The notes: generated from the sequence alone by a model not told the origin. A stretch of DNA of 64,000 nucleotides from Microbacterium sp. Root61 (GCF_001427525.1 NZ_LMGU01000001.1:496001-560000), one strand, 5' to 3'; counted from the first letter of the stretch, positions 30,752 to 38,956 are shown. Numbers and translations: made by a program.

Positions 30752-30760
30752 GATGCCTCG

Positions 30761-31984
30761 ATGCTCGCCCCCAGGCGCGCCGCAGGACGCGGCGCCACTC
30801 CCGTTGCAATAGCCGGCATAAAGGCCGCGCTCACCGTGCTCAGCACTGCTCTGGTCGCGGTGCTGGCCGTGCTCGGATTCGCGTCGCTGAAGATCGCCCG
30901 ACGCGTCGTCACCCCCGCGGTGCGCGAAGCAGACACCCGCATCCTCGGACTCGACACCGCCGCGCAGACGATCACTCTGGCGCGCTCCGCCGACACCGAG
31001 CTCCCGGGGCGCTACGGCCTGTTCACCAGCGGCACCGAGCAGTACGTCAAGCTCGGATCGGTGCTCGCCGAAGACGGCAAGAGCGTGAAGCGAAAGCTGC
31101 TCACCCACATCGCGGAGGGCTCTACGCTCGCACCCCAGGCTGCCTTCAGCGGCTGGTACTTCTCCCGCCCCGAAGAACTGCATCTGCCGTTCACGTCCGA
31201 GTTGATCGGCTCGACAGTCGGACCGTGTCCCGCCTGGCTGTTCCCGGCCCCCGAGGAGACGGACGTCTGGGTCATCCAGGTCCATGGGCGCGGCACCACC
31301 CGCTCCGAGTGCCTGCGCGCGGTCCCGGTGTTCCACGACCTGGGCATCACGTCGCTGGTGGTCTCCTACCGCAACGACGGCGAAGCGCCGCGCAGTCGCG
31401 CCGGCACCTACGCGCTCGGCGCGACGGAATGGCGCGATGTCGATGCTGCCGTCGGCTTCGCCCGCCGCCGGGGCGCCCGCCGGGTCATCCTGATGGGCTG
31501 GTCGATGGGCGGCGCGATCACGCTGCAGCTCGATCTCAACTCGCCGCACCGCGACATGATCGTCGGTCTCGTGCTGGATTCGCCGGTCGTGGACTGGCGC
31601 GTCGTGCTGGACTACCAGGCCAAGCAGCTGCACCTGCCACGTCCCGTGACGGGCCTGGCGATGGGCGCTCTGGACTCCGAGTGGGCCGGCACGGTGACCG
31701 GCGTCGGCGGACGCATTCCCTTCGACCGCCTGGATGTGGTGGCGCGCGCGGCCGAGCTGCAGCATCCGATCCTCATCCTGCACAGCGACGACGATGGATT
31801 CGTGCCGTCGGATGCCTCGCACGCGCTACTGCGGGAGCGCCCCGACCTCGTCGAGCTCGAAGTGTTCGACGTGGCGCGGCACACCAAGCTGTGGAACTAC
31901 GACCAGGAGCGGTGGAACTCCCGCATCCGCACGTGGGTGGCCGCACACGGCCTCGCCCCGGAGCGCACTGCTGCCGAAGGCTGA
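30761..31984 (+). CDS. Membrane-anchored alpha/beta hydrolase
   Basis: 407-aa protein with one N-terminal transmembrane segment (about residues 20-42) followed by an extracytoplasmic or anchored serine-hydrolase domain. The nucleophile elbow is GWSMGG, the oxyanion region VIQVHGRGTTRSE, and the likely acid and His are in HSDDDGFVP and VARHTKLW. It resembles actinobacterial esterases of the COG1073 type; the substrate is unknown. ATG at 30761. Convergent with sufE; CTGAG/CTCAG forms a small hairpin over both stops. Confidence 0.75.
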   Translation: MLAPRRAAGRGATPVAIAGIKAALTVLSTALVAVLAVLGFASLKIARRVVTPAVREADTRILGLDTAAQTITLARSADTELPGRYGLFTSGTEQYVKLGSVLAEDGKSVKRKLLTHIAEGSTLAPQAAFSGWYFSRPEELHLPFTSELIGSTVGPCPAWLFPAPEETDVWVIQVHGRGTTRSECLRAVPVFHDLGITSLVVSYRNDGEAPRSRAGTYALGATEWRDVDAAVGFARRRGARRVILMGWSMGGAITLQLDLNSPHRDMIVGLVLDSPVVDWRVVLDYQAKQLHLPRPVTGLAMGALDSEWAGTVTGVGGRIPFDRLDVVARAAELQHPILILHSDDDGFVPSDASHALLRERPDLVELEVFDVARHTKLWNYDQERWNSRIRTWVAAHGLAPERTAAEG

Positions 31985-31990
31985 GCGGAC

Positions 31991-32431
31991 TCAGACGGCG
32001 AGCTTGGCGCGCACCTGGCGTTTGGCGCGCATCAGCATGCCGGTCATGCCGGCGATGCGCATCGGGGAGACCGCGCGCGTGAGCCCGATGCTCTGCGGGT
32101 AGTCGTCGGGGATCGCGAGGACCTCGTCGGCCGTCAGTCCGCTGATGCCCTGGACCAGGATGCTGGCGAACCCGCGGGTGGTCGGAGCCTCCATCGGTGC
32201 GGTCGCGTGCATCGCGACGATGCCCTCCGCGTCGACCTCGACGATGATGTACACCGGCGACTGGCACTCCACGACGCGCTCCTGCAGCTCCGGATGCCCC
32301 TCGTACTCGGCGGGCACCGCGGGCAGCTCGTACGCGAACTCCAGCAGCAGCTGCAGCCGGTCGGCCTCCGGCAGCTCGAGGAAGTCCGCACGGATCTCGG
32401 CGAGCGTGTCGGGAAGAGTCGTCTCAGTCAT
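31991..32431 (-). CDS. sufE: SufE family sulfur acceptor
   Basis: 146-aa sulfur-acceptor protein that takes persulfide sulfur from a cysteine desulfurase for Fe-S cluster assembly. The acceptor cysteine is Cys56 in VVECQSPVY. The fold segments LPDTLAEIRADF and GFASILVQGISG match SufE. Two ATGs (32440 and 32431) are in frame; the second has GGGAG about ten bases upstream, while the first has it only one base away. It sits 48 bp after sseA on the same strand, a common pairing of sulfur-handling genes. Confidence 0.88.
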   Translation of the reverse strand: MTETTLPDTLAEIRADFLELPEADRLQLLLEFAYELPAVPAEYEGHPELQERVVECQSPVYIIVEVDAEGIVAMHATAPMEAPTTRGFASILVQGISGLTADEVLAIPDDYPQSIGLTRAVSPMRIAGMTGMLMRAKRQVRAKLAV

Positions 32432-32479
32432 CCCGACCATTCTCCCACGACCGCGTCGACCGCAGCCTGGATGGCGCTG

Positions 32480-33385
32480 CTATCGGCCCGTGGGCACCGC
32501 GCCCGGCTCGGTGCCCGTGACGATCGGCACGCGCACGGCGCTGCCCCATTCGGTCCAGGAGCCGTCGTAGTTGCGGACGTTCTCGAAGCCGAGCAGGTGC
32601 TGCAGCACGAACCAGGTGTGGCTGGAGCGCTCACCGATGCGGCAGTAGGCGACGATCTGGTCGCCGTCGCGCAGTCCGGCGCCGTCGCGGTAGATGGCGT
32701 CCAGCTCGGCGCGCGGCTTGAAGCCGCCGTCCTCGGCCACCGCACGGGCCCATGGCACGCTCTGCGCCGAGGGGATGTGCCCGGCGCGCAGTGCGCCCTC
32801 TTCGGGGTAGGCGGGAGCGGTCGTGCGCTCACCGGAGTACTCCTCGGGCGAGCGCACGTCGATCAGGGGATTGCCCAGGTGCGCGAGCACGTCGTCTTTG
32901 TACGCGCGCAGCACGGAGTCGTCGCGCTCGATGACCGGGTAATCGGTCGGCGTCACGGGCGTGGCATCCGTCGTCAGCGGACGGCCCTCGGCGATCCACT
33001 TGTCGCGTCCGCCGTCCAGCAGGCGCACGTCTTCGTGACCGAAGAGCGAGAAGACCCACAGGGCGTAGGCGGCCCACCAGTTGTTCTTGTCGCCGTAGAT
33101 GACGACCGTGTCGTCGCGGGAGATGCCCTTCCGGCTGAGCAGCTCGGCGAAGCCCGCGCCGTCGACGTAGTCGCGCACGACCGGGTCGTTCAGCTCGGTG
33201 TGCCAGTCGACCTTGACCGCGCCCGGAATGTGGCCGGTCTCGTAAAGCAGGACGTCCTCATCGGATTCGACGACGACGAGTCCGGGCTGGCCGAGACGAT
33301 CCTGCAGCCACTGTCCGGTGACCAGGCGACCCGGTTCGGCGTAGTCGGCGAACTTGGCGGATGAGGTGTCGAATTCGACGCTCAC
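32480..33385 (-). CDS. sseA: Thiosulfate / 3-mercaptopyruvate sulfurtransferase
   Basis: 301-aa two-domain rhodanese. The C-terminal domain has the active-site loop CRIGERSSH (Cys about residue 247); the N-terminal domain lacks a catalytic Cys, as expected for the structural half. The active loop matches actinobacterial enzymes that prefer thiosulfate, but 3-mercaptopyruvate use cannot be excluded. GTG at 33385 has GAGGAG upstream. Upstream of sufE, probably one transcript. Divergent from zapE. Confidence 0.92.
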   Translation of the reverse strand: MSVEFDTSSAKFADYAEPGRLVTGQWLQDRLGQPGLVVVESDEDVLLYETGHIPGAVKVDWHTELNDPVVRDYVDGAGFAELLSRKGISRDDTVVIYGDKNNWWAAYALWVFSLFGHEDVRLLDGGRDKWIAEGRPLTTDATPVTPTDYPVIERDDSVLRAYKDDVLAHLGNPLIDVRSPEEYSGERTTAPAYPEEGALRAGHIPSAQSVPWARAVAEDGGFKPRAELDAIYRDGAGLRDGDQIVAYCRIGERSSHTWFVLQHLLGFENVRNYDGSWTEWGSAVRVPIVTGTEPGAVPTGR

Positions 33386-33457
33386 GGGCGCTCCTCTGGT
33401 CTTGCCCCGGAATCAGGACACGGATCACGACGGCGTAGGGTGGACACCGTCCCCTCC

Positions 33458-33467
33458 AGCCTAGATT
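33458..33467. promoter_or_regulatory. Overlapping divergent -10 boxes (sseA / zapE)
   Basis: AGCCTAGATT contains TAGGCT on the minus strand and TAGATT on the plus strand. Leaders would be about 65 nt (sseA) and 45 nt (zapE). Confidence 0.4.
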
Positions 33468-33519
33468 CTGCGGGCGGGCCCCACTCCCTTTCCGTAAGAC
33501 ACCGACACAGGATGCCGCT

Positions 33520-34557
33520 ATGACCTCGACCTCGGTACGCTCCGGGATCGTCCACATCGGCGATCTCCTCCCACAGGTGTCCGGCGCCGAGATGGTCGCC
33601 GCACTCGTTCCGCCGCCGCAGTTCGACGGGGCGACGTTCGAGTCGTACCGCGTCGACTCCGCCTATCCGTCGCAGCAGGAGGCGAAGGAGACGCTGATGG
33701 CGTTCGCCGGGGCCTCTGCCGCACCGACGCGCGGTGGCGGGCTGTTCCGCCGGGCGAAGAAGACTCCCGAGCTCAAGCCCGGCGTGTACCTGGACGGCGG
33801 GTTCGGCGTGGGCAAGACCCACCTCCTGGCCTCGATCTACCACGCGATGCCGGCGCGACGGAAGTACTTCGGCTCGTTCATCGAGTACACGGCCCTGGTC
33901 GGCGCGCTCGGCTACCAGAAGACGGTCGAGCTGTTCCGCGGGTCGGACCTCATCTGCATCGACGAGTTCGAGCTGGACGACCCGGGCGACACGATGGTCA
34001 TGACCCGGCTGCTCGGCGAGCTGGTCGCCTCCGGCACCCGCCTGGCCGCGACATCCAACACCCCGCCCAACGCCCTCGGCGAGGGCCGGTTCGCCGCGCA
34101 GGACTTCCTCCGCGAGATCCACGCGATGAGCGCCAGCTTCGAGACGATCCGCATCGACGGCACGGACTACCGCCAGCGTGCGATCGACGGGCACGCCGCC
34201 GTGCTGACCGACGCCGAGTACGAGCGTGTGCTCTCGGAAGCCGCGACCACCGCGGTTGTGTCCGACGACGCCTTCCTCACCCTCGTCGAGCACCTCGCGA
34301 AGGTGCACCCGAGCCGCTACATCCGCTTGATCGAGGGCCTTGCCGTCATCGGCATCCGCGACGTGGTGCAGCTGGAGGACCAGTCCTCGGCGCTGCGCTT
34401 CGTGGCATTCATCGACCGTGCCTACGACGAGCAGATTCCGCTGCGTTCGACCGGCGTCTCGCTGGACCAGGTCTTCGGCGACGAGATGCTCTCCGGCGGA
34501 TACCGCAAGAAGTACCTCCGCGCCATCTCGCGATTGGTCGCCCTCACACACGAGTGA
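33520..34557 (+). CDS. zapE: Cell division ATPase ZapE (AFG1-like)
   Basis: 345-aa AFG1/ZapE-type P-loop ATPase. In proteobacteria ZapE acts at the division ring; the role in Actinobacteria is not defined. Walker A is GGFGVGKTH (about residues 93-101), Walker B LICIDEFELDD (about 144-154), and sensor region AATSNTPPN. ATG at 33520 with AGGA seven bases upstream. Monocistronic, ending before the GlnR-type box of amt. Confidence 0.88.
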   Translation: MTSTSVRSGIVHIGDLLPQVSGAEMVAALVPPPQFDGATFESYRVDSAYPSQQEAKETLMAFAGASAAPTRGGGLFRRAKKTPELKPGVYLDGGFGVGKTHLLASIYHAMPARRKYFGSFIEYTALVGALGYQKTVELFRGSDLICIDEFELDDPGDTMVMTRLLGELVASGTRLAATSNTPPNALGEGRFAAQDFLREIHAMSASFETIRIDGTDYRQRAIDGHAAVLTDAEYERVLSEAATTAVVSDDAFLTLVEHLAKVHPSRYIRLIEGLAVIGIRDVVQLEDQSSALRFVAFIDRAYDEQIPLRSTGVSLDQVFGDEMLSGGYRKKYLRAISRLVALTHE

Positions 34558-34621
34558 TGGAGCGAATCCACGCTCACTCCCCGGCATCCGGAAACGTGAT
34601 GTTTACCCGGGACGCCTCGAC

Positions 34622-34637
34622 GTAACCGGAGCGAAAC
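34622..34637 (+). promoter_or_regulatory. GlnR-type box upstream of amt
   Basis: GTAAC-n6-GAAAC matches the actinobacterial GlnR consensus (GTNAC-n6-GNAAC) exactly. A second, weaker element with GAAAC-n6-TTTAC begins at 34591. The site lies about 100 bases before a TAGTCA at 34724. Confidence 0.65.
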
Positions 34638-34753
34638 ACGACCTGCACGCCGCCGGTAATCCTCAGTCGCGAGACTGGCCTCGCCCGAACAAGCCGCCAC
34701 CCGAGTCGCGGCATCACGGGGTCTAGTCACACGACACATGGATGAGGATTCTC

Positions 34754-35980
34754 ATGGACAGCGGAAATCTCGCCTGGTCCGTCACAGCGACGGCTCTGGT
34801 TCTACTTATGACGCCGGGAGTGGCGTTCTTCTATGGCGGCCTCGTCAAGGCGAAGAGCGTCGTCAGCATGATGATGATGAGCTTCGGTGCGCTCGGGCTC
34901 GTCAGCGTTCTGTGGATCCTGTACGGATTCAACATGAGCGCGGTCGACAGCACGTGGGCGTTCGCCGGCAACCCGTTCTCTGACTTCGGCCTGGCCAACG
35001 CCGACAACGACACGCTCGTCGGCGCCACCTTCGGCGCCACCTTCGCGATCATCACCGTCGCCCTGATCTCCGGCGCCATCGCGGACCGCGCGAAGTTCGG
35101 CTCCTGGATGATCTTCGCGTTCGTGTGGTCGACGCTCGTCTACTTCCCCGTCGCGGCGTGGGTCTGGGGCGGCGGCTGGATCATGAGCCTGGGCGAGACC
35201 TTCGGCTTCTCGACCAACGTCATCGACTACGCCGGTGGCACCGCGGTGCACATCAACGCCGGTGCGGCGGCCCTGGCGCTCGCGCTGGTGCTCGGCAAGC
35301 GCATCGGCTTCCAGAAGGGCATCCAGAAGCCCCACAACGTGCCGCTGGTGATGCTCGGTGCGGCGCTGCTGTGGTTCGGTTGGTTCGGCTTCAACGCCGG
35401 CGCTGAGGGCACCTTCGGCCTACTGGGCACCGAGGACTCCTCGGTCGGCCTCATCATCGTCAACACGCTGGGTGCCACGGCTGCCGCCATCATCGGCTGG
35501 CTCGTCGTCGAGAAGCTCAAGGACGGCAAGGCCACGTCGGTCGGCGCCGCCACGGGTGCCGTCGCGGGCCTGGTCGCCATCACCCCGGCCTGCGCCAACC
35601 TGACGCCCGGCTGGGCCTTGCTGCTCGGTGTCGTCGCCGGTGTCGTCTGCGCCCTCGCGGTGGAGCTGAAGTGGAAGCTCGGCTTCGACGACTCGCTCGA
35701 CGTCGTCGGCGTCCACCTGGTCGGTGGTCTCATCGGAACGCTCTACCTCGGCTTCTTCGCCACCGAGACCGGCCTGTTCGTCGGCGGCAACGCGGAGCAG
35801 CTCATCCTCCAGGCGATCGCCGCCTTCGGCGTCCTGATCTACTCCTTCGTCCTGGCCTACGCCATCGGCTTCGCGATCGAGAAGACGATCGGATTCCGCA
35901 TCAAGAACGAGGACGAGATCGCCGGTGTCGACACCGTCGTCCACGGCGAAGAGGGCTACCTCCTCGCCGAGCGGGTCTGA
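34754..35980 (+). CDS. amt: Ammonium transporter
   Basis: 408-aa Amt/MEP/Rh channel that imports ammonium. Eleven transmembrane helices are expected from the hydrophobic profile, with the signature GGTAVHINAGAAALALALVLGKR in the middle and conserved DDSLDVVGVHLVGG near residue 315, including the pore histidines. Of two in-frame ATGs (34742, 34754), the second is used because GAGGA lies five bases upstream. No glnK follows; a strong terminator does. The GlnR-type box suggests nitrogen control. Confidence 0.96.
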   Translation: MDSGNLAWSVTATALVLLMTPGVAFFYGGLVKAKSVVSMMMMSFGALGLVSVLWILYGFNMSAVDSTWAFAGNPFSDFGLANADNDTLVGATFGATFAIITVALISGAIADRAKFGSWMIFAFVWSTLVYFPVAAWVWGGGWIMSLGETFGFSTNVIDYAGGTAVHINAGAAALALALVLGKRIGFQKGIQKPHNVPLVMLGAALLWFGWFGFNAGAEGTFGLLGTEDSSVGLIIVNTLGATAAAIIGWLVVEKLKDGKATSVGAATGAVAGLVAITPACANLTPGWALLLGVVAGVVCALAVELKWKLGFDDSLDVVGVHLVGGLIGTLYLGFFATETGLFVGGNAEQLILQAIAAFGVLIYSFVLAYAIGFAIEKTIGFRIKNEDEIAGVDTVVHGEEGYLLAERV

Positions 35981-35996
35981 CGACTCGCATTCCACC

Positions 35997-36034
35997 CCAC
36001 AGGGGCGTCACGGGAAACCGTGGCGCCCCTGTGG
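35997..36034 (+). terminator. Terminator after amt
   Basis: A stem of 17 pairs (one G-U) closed by a GAAA tetraloop; outer arms CCACAGGGGCG and CGCCCCTGTGG. Confidence 0.9.
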
Positions 36035-36046
36035 CGTGTGCGAGGT

Positions 36047-36052
36047 TAGTGT
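36047..36052 (+). promoter_or_regulatory. -10 box for the PemK/MazF-like gene (leaderless)
   Basis: TAGTGT, six bases before the GTG at 36059. Confidence 0.55.
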
Positions 36053-36058
36053 GACCCT

Positions 36059-36577
36059 GTGGCACAGACCTCCTCCTTCCTCGGCTTCGTGTCCCGGCTG
36101 TTCGGTTCGAAGCCCCGCGCGACGACGACGGTCGCGCCCGTGCACGCGCCGGGCCATGATGCCGGGACGGCGACGATCGAGATCGCCCCGCCCGGCCGGA
36201 ACGGCGTCACGATCACCTACGCGCCCGACAAAGACGGTGACCCGGATGCGGGGGAGATCGTGTGGACGTGGGTGCCCTACGCCGAGAACGACGGCCGCGG
36301 CAAGGACCGCCCGGTGCTGGTCATCGGTCGCGAGTCGGCCGAACGCGTCTTCGCGGTCCGTCTGACCAGCAAGGCGCACGACGGCGACCGCGACTTCCTG
36401 TCGATCGGCTCCGGTCCCTGGGACGTGCAGGGGCGACCGTCGTGGATCGACATCGAACAGGTTTACAGCGTGCACGTCGACGGCCTGCGGCGCGAGGCAT
36501 CCGCTCTGGATCTGGACCGCTTCGTGCGCGTCGCGGACGCGCTGCACAAGCGCTACGGGTGGGCCGTCGGGCGCTGA
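36059..36577 (+). CDS. PemK/MazF-like protein without antitoxin gene
   Basis: 172-aa protein whose residues 60-172 look like a PemK/MazF fold: GEIVWTWVPYAENDGRGKDRPVLVIGRE corresponds to the first strands and the conserved K-RPVLVI, and RPSWIDIEQVYSVH to the later beta hairpin. Residues 1-55 are an Arg/Thr/Ala-rich extension absent from classical MazF (about 110 aa). No small antitoxin gene precedes or follows: the upstream interval is a terminator plus -10 box and the downstream gene is a TOPRIM protein. It may be a domesticated housekeeping form rather than a toxin. Leaderless GTG. Confidence 0.7.
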   Translation: MAQTSSFLGFVSRLFGSKPRATTTVAPVHAPGHDAGTATIEIAPPGRNGVTITYAPDKDGDPDAGEIVWTWVPYAENDGRGKDRPVLVIGRESAERVFAVRLTSKAHDGDRDFLSIGSGPWDVQGRPSWIDIEQVYSVHVDGLRREASALDLDRFVRVADALHKRYGWAVGR

Positions 36578-36602
36578 GCCCCCTGACGCCGATGGAATCT
36601 CA

Positions 36603-37112
36603 ATGCCGGCACCGGTGATCCTGGTCGAGGGCGACAGCGATCGCGTGGCGGTCGAGACGCTCGCTGAACGGCTCGGGATGCCCGCACCGCGGGTCGTGGC
36701 GGTCGGCGGCTCCAAAGGTGCTCAGCGCGCCGTACGCGCACTGCCAGGGTTGCGCCTGCTCGGGCTGGTGGATCGCGCCGAACGCGGGGACTTCGCGCGG
36801 GTCCTCGACGAGGTGTTCGTCTGCGACCCCGATCTGGAGGCCGAGTTCGTGCGTGCGCTCGGACTGAAGGCCGTCGAGGCGCTGATCGATGGAGAATCCG
36901 AACTCGAATCGTTCCGCCGACTCCAGCAGCAACCCGCTCAACGCGGTCGTGCCCCGGAGCAGCAGCTCGCACGATTCTTCGGCGGTCGCAGTGGTAACAA
37001 ACTTCGTTACGCGCGCCTCATGGCGGCTGCGGTCCGATTGGATCGGATACCGGCACCGCTCGCCGCGCTGCTCGCGGCCACGGAGGAACGGGAAAACCCC
37101 GGGATCTCGTGA
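36603..37112 (+). CDS. TOPRIM-domain protein
   Basis: 169-aa protein with an N-terminal TOPRIM fold: ILVEGDSDRVAVETLAERLG has the catalytic Glu9, and LLGLVDRAERGDF supplies the acidic pair (Asp57, Glu60). A C-terminal helical region of about 80 residues resembles the tail found in OLD-like and related nucleotidyl transferase/hydrolase proteins. No ATPase domain is present, so it is a stand-alone TOPRIM protein of unknown action. ATG at 36603 with GGA six bases upstream. Confidence 0.65.
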   Translation: MPAPVILVEGDSDRVAVETLAERLGMPAPRVVAVGGSKGAQRAVRALPGLRLLGLVDRAERGDFARVLDEVFVCDPDLEAEFVRALGLKAVEALIDGESELESFRRLQQQPAQRGRAPEQQLARFFGGRSGNKLRYARLMAAAVRLDRIPAPLAALLAATEERENPGIS

Positions 37113-37124
37113 TTTCCCGGGGTT
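37095..37124. terminator. Bidirectional terminator (TOPRIM gene / tRNA-Val)
   Basis: AACCCCGGGA and TCCCGGGGTT arms with a 10-nt loop, overlapping the stop codon of the TOPRIM gene and lying directly 3' of the minus-strand tRNA. Confidence 0.75.
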
Positions 37125-37130
37125 CTGCGG

Positions 37131-37203
37131 TGGGCGATGCGGGACTCGAACCCACGACCTCTTCCGTGTGAAGGAAGCGCGCTACCAACTGCGCCAATCG
37201 CCC
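37131..37203 (-). tRNA. tRNA-Val (anticodon CAC)
   Basis: 73 nt. The acceptor stem is GGGCGAT/ATCGCCC with discriminator A. The anticodon loop TTCACAC gives anticodon CAC, and the T-loop TTCGAGT is normal. CCA is not encoded. Confidence 0.95.
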
Positions 37204-37226
37204 AATGGCCCGTGGGCCGGTTACCG

Positions 37227-37232
37227 ATATTA
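37227..37232 (-). promoter_or_regulatory. Candidate -10 box for tRNA-Val(CAC)
   Basis: TAATAT on the minus strand, 24 bases before the tRNA 5' end, within CCGGT...ACCGG inverted arms. Confidence 0.4.
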
Positions 37233-37291
37233 CCGGATGGAACTGGATGCCACGAACCAGGGTGGCGCGACACGCTCGGGCGTCCGCTGGT

Positions 37292-37320
37292 TTTGCACGT
37301 GGCCCAGGATCGGCTAAAGT
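37292..37320 (+). promoter_or_regulatory. Promoter for the plus-strand tRNA genes
   Basis: TTTGCA (37292-37297), a 17-bp spacer and TAAAGT (37315-37320), about 30 bases before tRNA-Gly. Confidence 0.6.
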
Positions 37321-37351
37321 CATTCAAGTGCCCGGAGCGATTCGGGAACAT

Positions 37352-37424
37352 GCGGATGTAGCGCAGTTGGTAGCGCACAACCTTGCCAAGGTTGGGGTCG
37401 CGAGTTCGAGTCTCGTCATCCGCT
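37352..37424 (+). tRNA. tRNA-Gly (anticodon GCC)
   Basis: 73 nt. The acceptor stem is GCGGATG/CATCCGC with discriminator T. The anticodon stem is CAACC/GGTTG around TTGCCAA, giving anticodon GCC. Confidence 0.95.
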
Positions 37425-37479
37425 CGAGTGCAGTATGTCTTCTCGGAGACATGAAAGCACGTGGGTTCCAAACACACGT

Positions 37480-37550
37480 GGTGGCGTGGCCGAGCGGCTA
37501 GGCACCGGCCTGCAAAGCCGTTTACACGGGTTCGAATCCCGTCGCCACCT
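37480..37550 (+). tRNA. tRNA-Cys (anticodon GCA)
   Basis: 71 nt. The acceptor stem is GGTGGCG/CGCCACC with discriminator T. The anticodon loop CTGCAAA gives anticodon GCA. Confidence 0.95.
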
Positions 37551-37591
37551 CCACTCCCGACTTAGGTTGGAAAAGTGAATAGCCCTTACGG

Positions 37592-37663
37592 GCGCGATTG
37601 GCGCAGCGGTAGCGCGCTTCCCTGACACGGAAGAGGTCACTGGTTCGATCCCAGTATCGCGCA
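37592..37663 (+). tRNA. tRNA-Val (anticodon GAC)
   Basis: 72 nt. The acceptor stem is GCGCGAT/ATCGCGC with discriminator A. The anticodon stem is CTTCC/GGAAG around CTGACAC, giving anticodon GAC. Together with the CAC isoacceptor it covers GTC/GTT and GTG. Confidence 0.95.
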
Positions 37664-37668
37664 CAGAC

Positions 37669-37694
37669 AAAACCCCCGGAATTCCGGGGGTTTT
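37669..37694 (+). terminator. Terminator of the tRNA operon
   Basis: A perfect palindrome with arms AAAACCCCCGGAA and TTCCGGGGGTTTT, ending in a T-run. Confidence 0.85.
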
Positions 37695-37793
37695 CTGCGT
37701 TTGTGGCCAGCAATCCCGCATATCTCGCCCGCTGGAACCGAGTTGGATCGAGACGGCGTGTTCAGTTTCGCCGAGGGTGTCCCCGGCGCCTGA

Positions 37794-37799
37794 TATCTT
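37794..37799 (+). promoter_or_regulatory. -10 box for the frameshifted lipoprotein gene (leaderless)
   Basis: TATCTT, seven bases before the GTG at 37807. Confidence 0.5.
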
Positions 37800-37806
37800 G
37801 ACGCTC

Positions 37807-38209
37807 GTGGCATCCCCCCCGATGGTTCCATGCGCTGGCAGCGCTGTGCGTTGCCGGTTTGCTGGCGTCGTGCAGCGCGACGCCGCCGCATCGGGAAGCA
37901 GCCGCACCGGCCATGAACGGCGGGGTCGCGGCGGCCGGGGTGCTCGGTGTGGACGAGGACGGGTTCATCGCGCAGATGAGGATACACGCGCCACGGCTGC
38001 TCGAGGAGCGCACGACGACCGTGCTCATCGACGACGGCTACGGCTACTGCGTGGCATTGGATGCCGGCGGGAACATCGTCAATCTCAGTCTCGACTACGA
38101 GACGGCTCACCCCGGTTTCGAGGATGAGACGGGCGCGCACGCTCTGCTGTCGGTGAAGTTCCTCTGCCCAGACCACATCACGACGATCGATGACCAGTTG
38201 CCTGACTGA
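37807..38209 (+). pseudogene. Small lipoprotein gene with a frameshift in a C7 run
   Basis: The GTG at 37807 follows a -10 box by seven bases, but its frame is wrong for the downstream protein. The continuing frame ends LLASC-SATPPHREAA, a perfect lipobox, and has no usable start before a TTG at 37859. Removing one C from the seven-C run at 37814-37820 joins the GTG to a complete signal peptide (MASPRWFHALAALCVAGLLASC) and a mature domain of about 112 residues with GYGYCVALDAGG and LLSVKFLCPDH. No known family is recognised. This is either a sequencing or assembly slip, a recent mutation, or a phase-variable tract. Confidence 0.65.
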
Positions 38210-38262
38210 GCCGGCTGCGTGCTGTTCGGCGAATCGGATCGTCGCCAGATGTGCGGGACCCG

Positions 38263-38268
38263 TAGCAT
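38263..38268 (+). promoter_or_regulatory. -10 box for the HAD gene (leaderless)
   Basis: TAGCAT, seven bases before the GTG at 38276. Confidence 0.5.
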
Positions 38269-38275
38269 CACACTT

Positions 38276-38956
38276 GTGACGGAGATTCGCGCGGTCGGAT
38301 TCGATCTCGATGGAACGCTCTTCGACCATCTGGGATCGGCCACCGATGGAGTGAACGTGTTCCTTCGGTATCTGGGGGTCGAGCCGTCGGACGCCGTGCG
38401 GGCGGTCTGGTTCGCGGCTGAGGAGACCGGCTTCGAGCGGTGGCGGACCGGTCAGATCAGTTTCCAGGAGCAGCGCCGGTATCGACTCGAGACGGTTCTG
38501 CCTGCTCTCGGCGTCGCACTCCCGGACGGTGCCGACGATCTCGATCGGCTCTTCGAGGAGTACCTGCGCGAGTATCGCGGGGCGTGGCGGGCATTCTCGG
38601 ATGCCGCGCGAGTGCTCACCGAGCTTCGCAGCAGAGGCGTGCAGGTGGGAATTCTGACCAATGGCCGTCAAGGACAGCAAGTCGCGAAGCTGCGGGCGAT
38701 CGGGTTATACGAGCAGATCGACTTCGTCCTCACCGCGGAGGCGCTGGGCGTGTGGAAGCCGGACCGCAGTGCTTTCGACGCGCTGGCCGGGCAGTTCGGA
38801 GCGGCTCCAGACGAGTGCCTGTTCGTCGGCGACCACCCCGAGCAGGACATCGCCGGTGCACTCGCGGCCGGGATGAGCGCCGTCCTCATCGATCACTACG
38901 CGGACGACACAGCGGGGCTGGAGCCCGTCCTCGACTACCTCGGCGTGGCGCGCTGA
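38276..38956 (+). CDS. HAD superfamily phosphatase
   Basis: 226-aa haloacid-dehalogenase-type hydrolase. Motif I is FDLDGTLFD (nucleophile Asp10, acid/base Asp12), motif II VGILTNG, motif III Lys in GVWKPDRS, and motif IV VGDHPEQDIAGA. A helical cap is inserted between motifs I and II (about residues 20-90), as in phosphoglycolate phosphatase or YjjG-like nucleotidases; the substrate is not determinable. GTG at 38276 follows a -10 box by seven bases, so the 57-base upstream in-frame extension is rejected. Confidence 0.85.
   Translation: MTEIRAVGFDLDGTLFDHLGSATDGVNVFLRYLGVEPSDAVRAVWFAAEETGFERWRTGQISFQEQRRYRLETVLPALGVALPDGADDLDRLFEEYLREYRGAWRAFSDAARVLTELRSRGVQVGILTNGRQGQQVAKLRAIGLYEQIDFVLTAEALGVWKPDRSAFDALAGQFGAAPDECLFVGDHPEQDIAGALAAGMSAVLIDHYADDTAGLEPVLDYLGVAR

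Noticed and set aside
34742..34753. Upstream ATG for amt
   Set aside because: The GAGGA ribosome site is positioned for the ATG at 34754, which also gives the usual Amt N-terminus.
36059..36577. Complete toxin-antitoxin system
   Set aside because: No antitoxin-like frame with start signals occurs on either side.
37131..37663. Integrated element at the tRNA cluster
   Set aside because: No integrase, no duplicated tRNA 3' end and no direct repeats were found.
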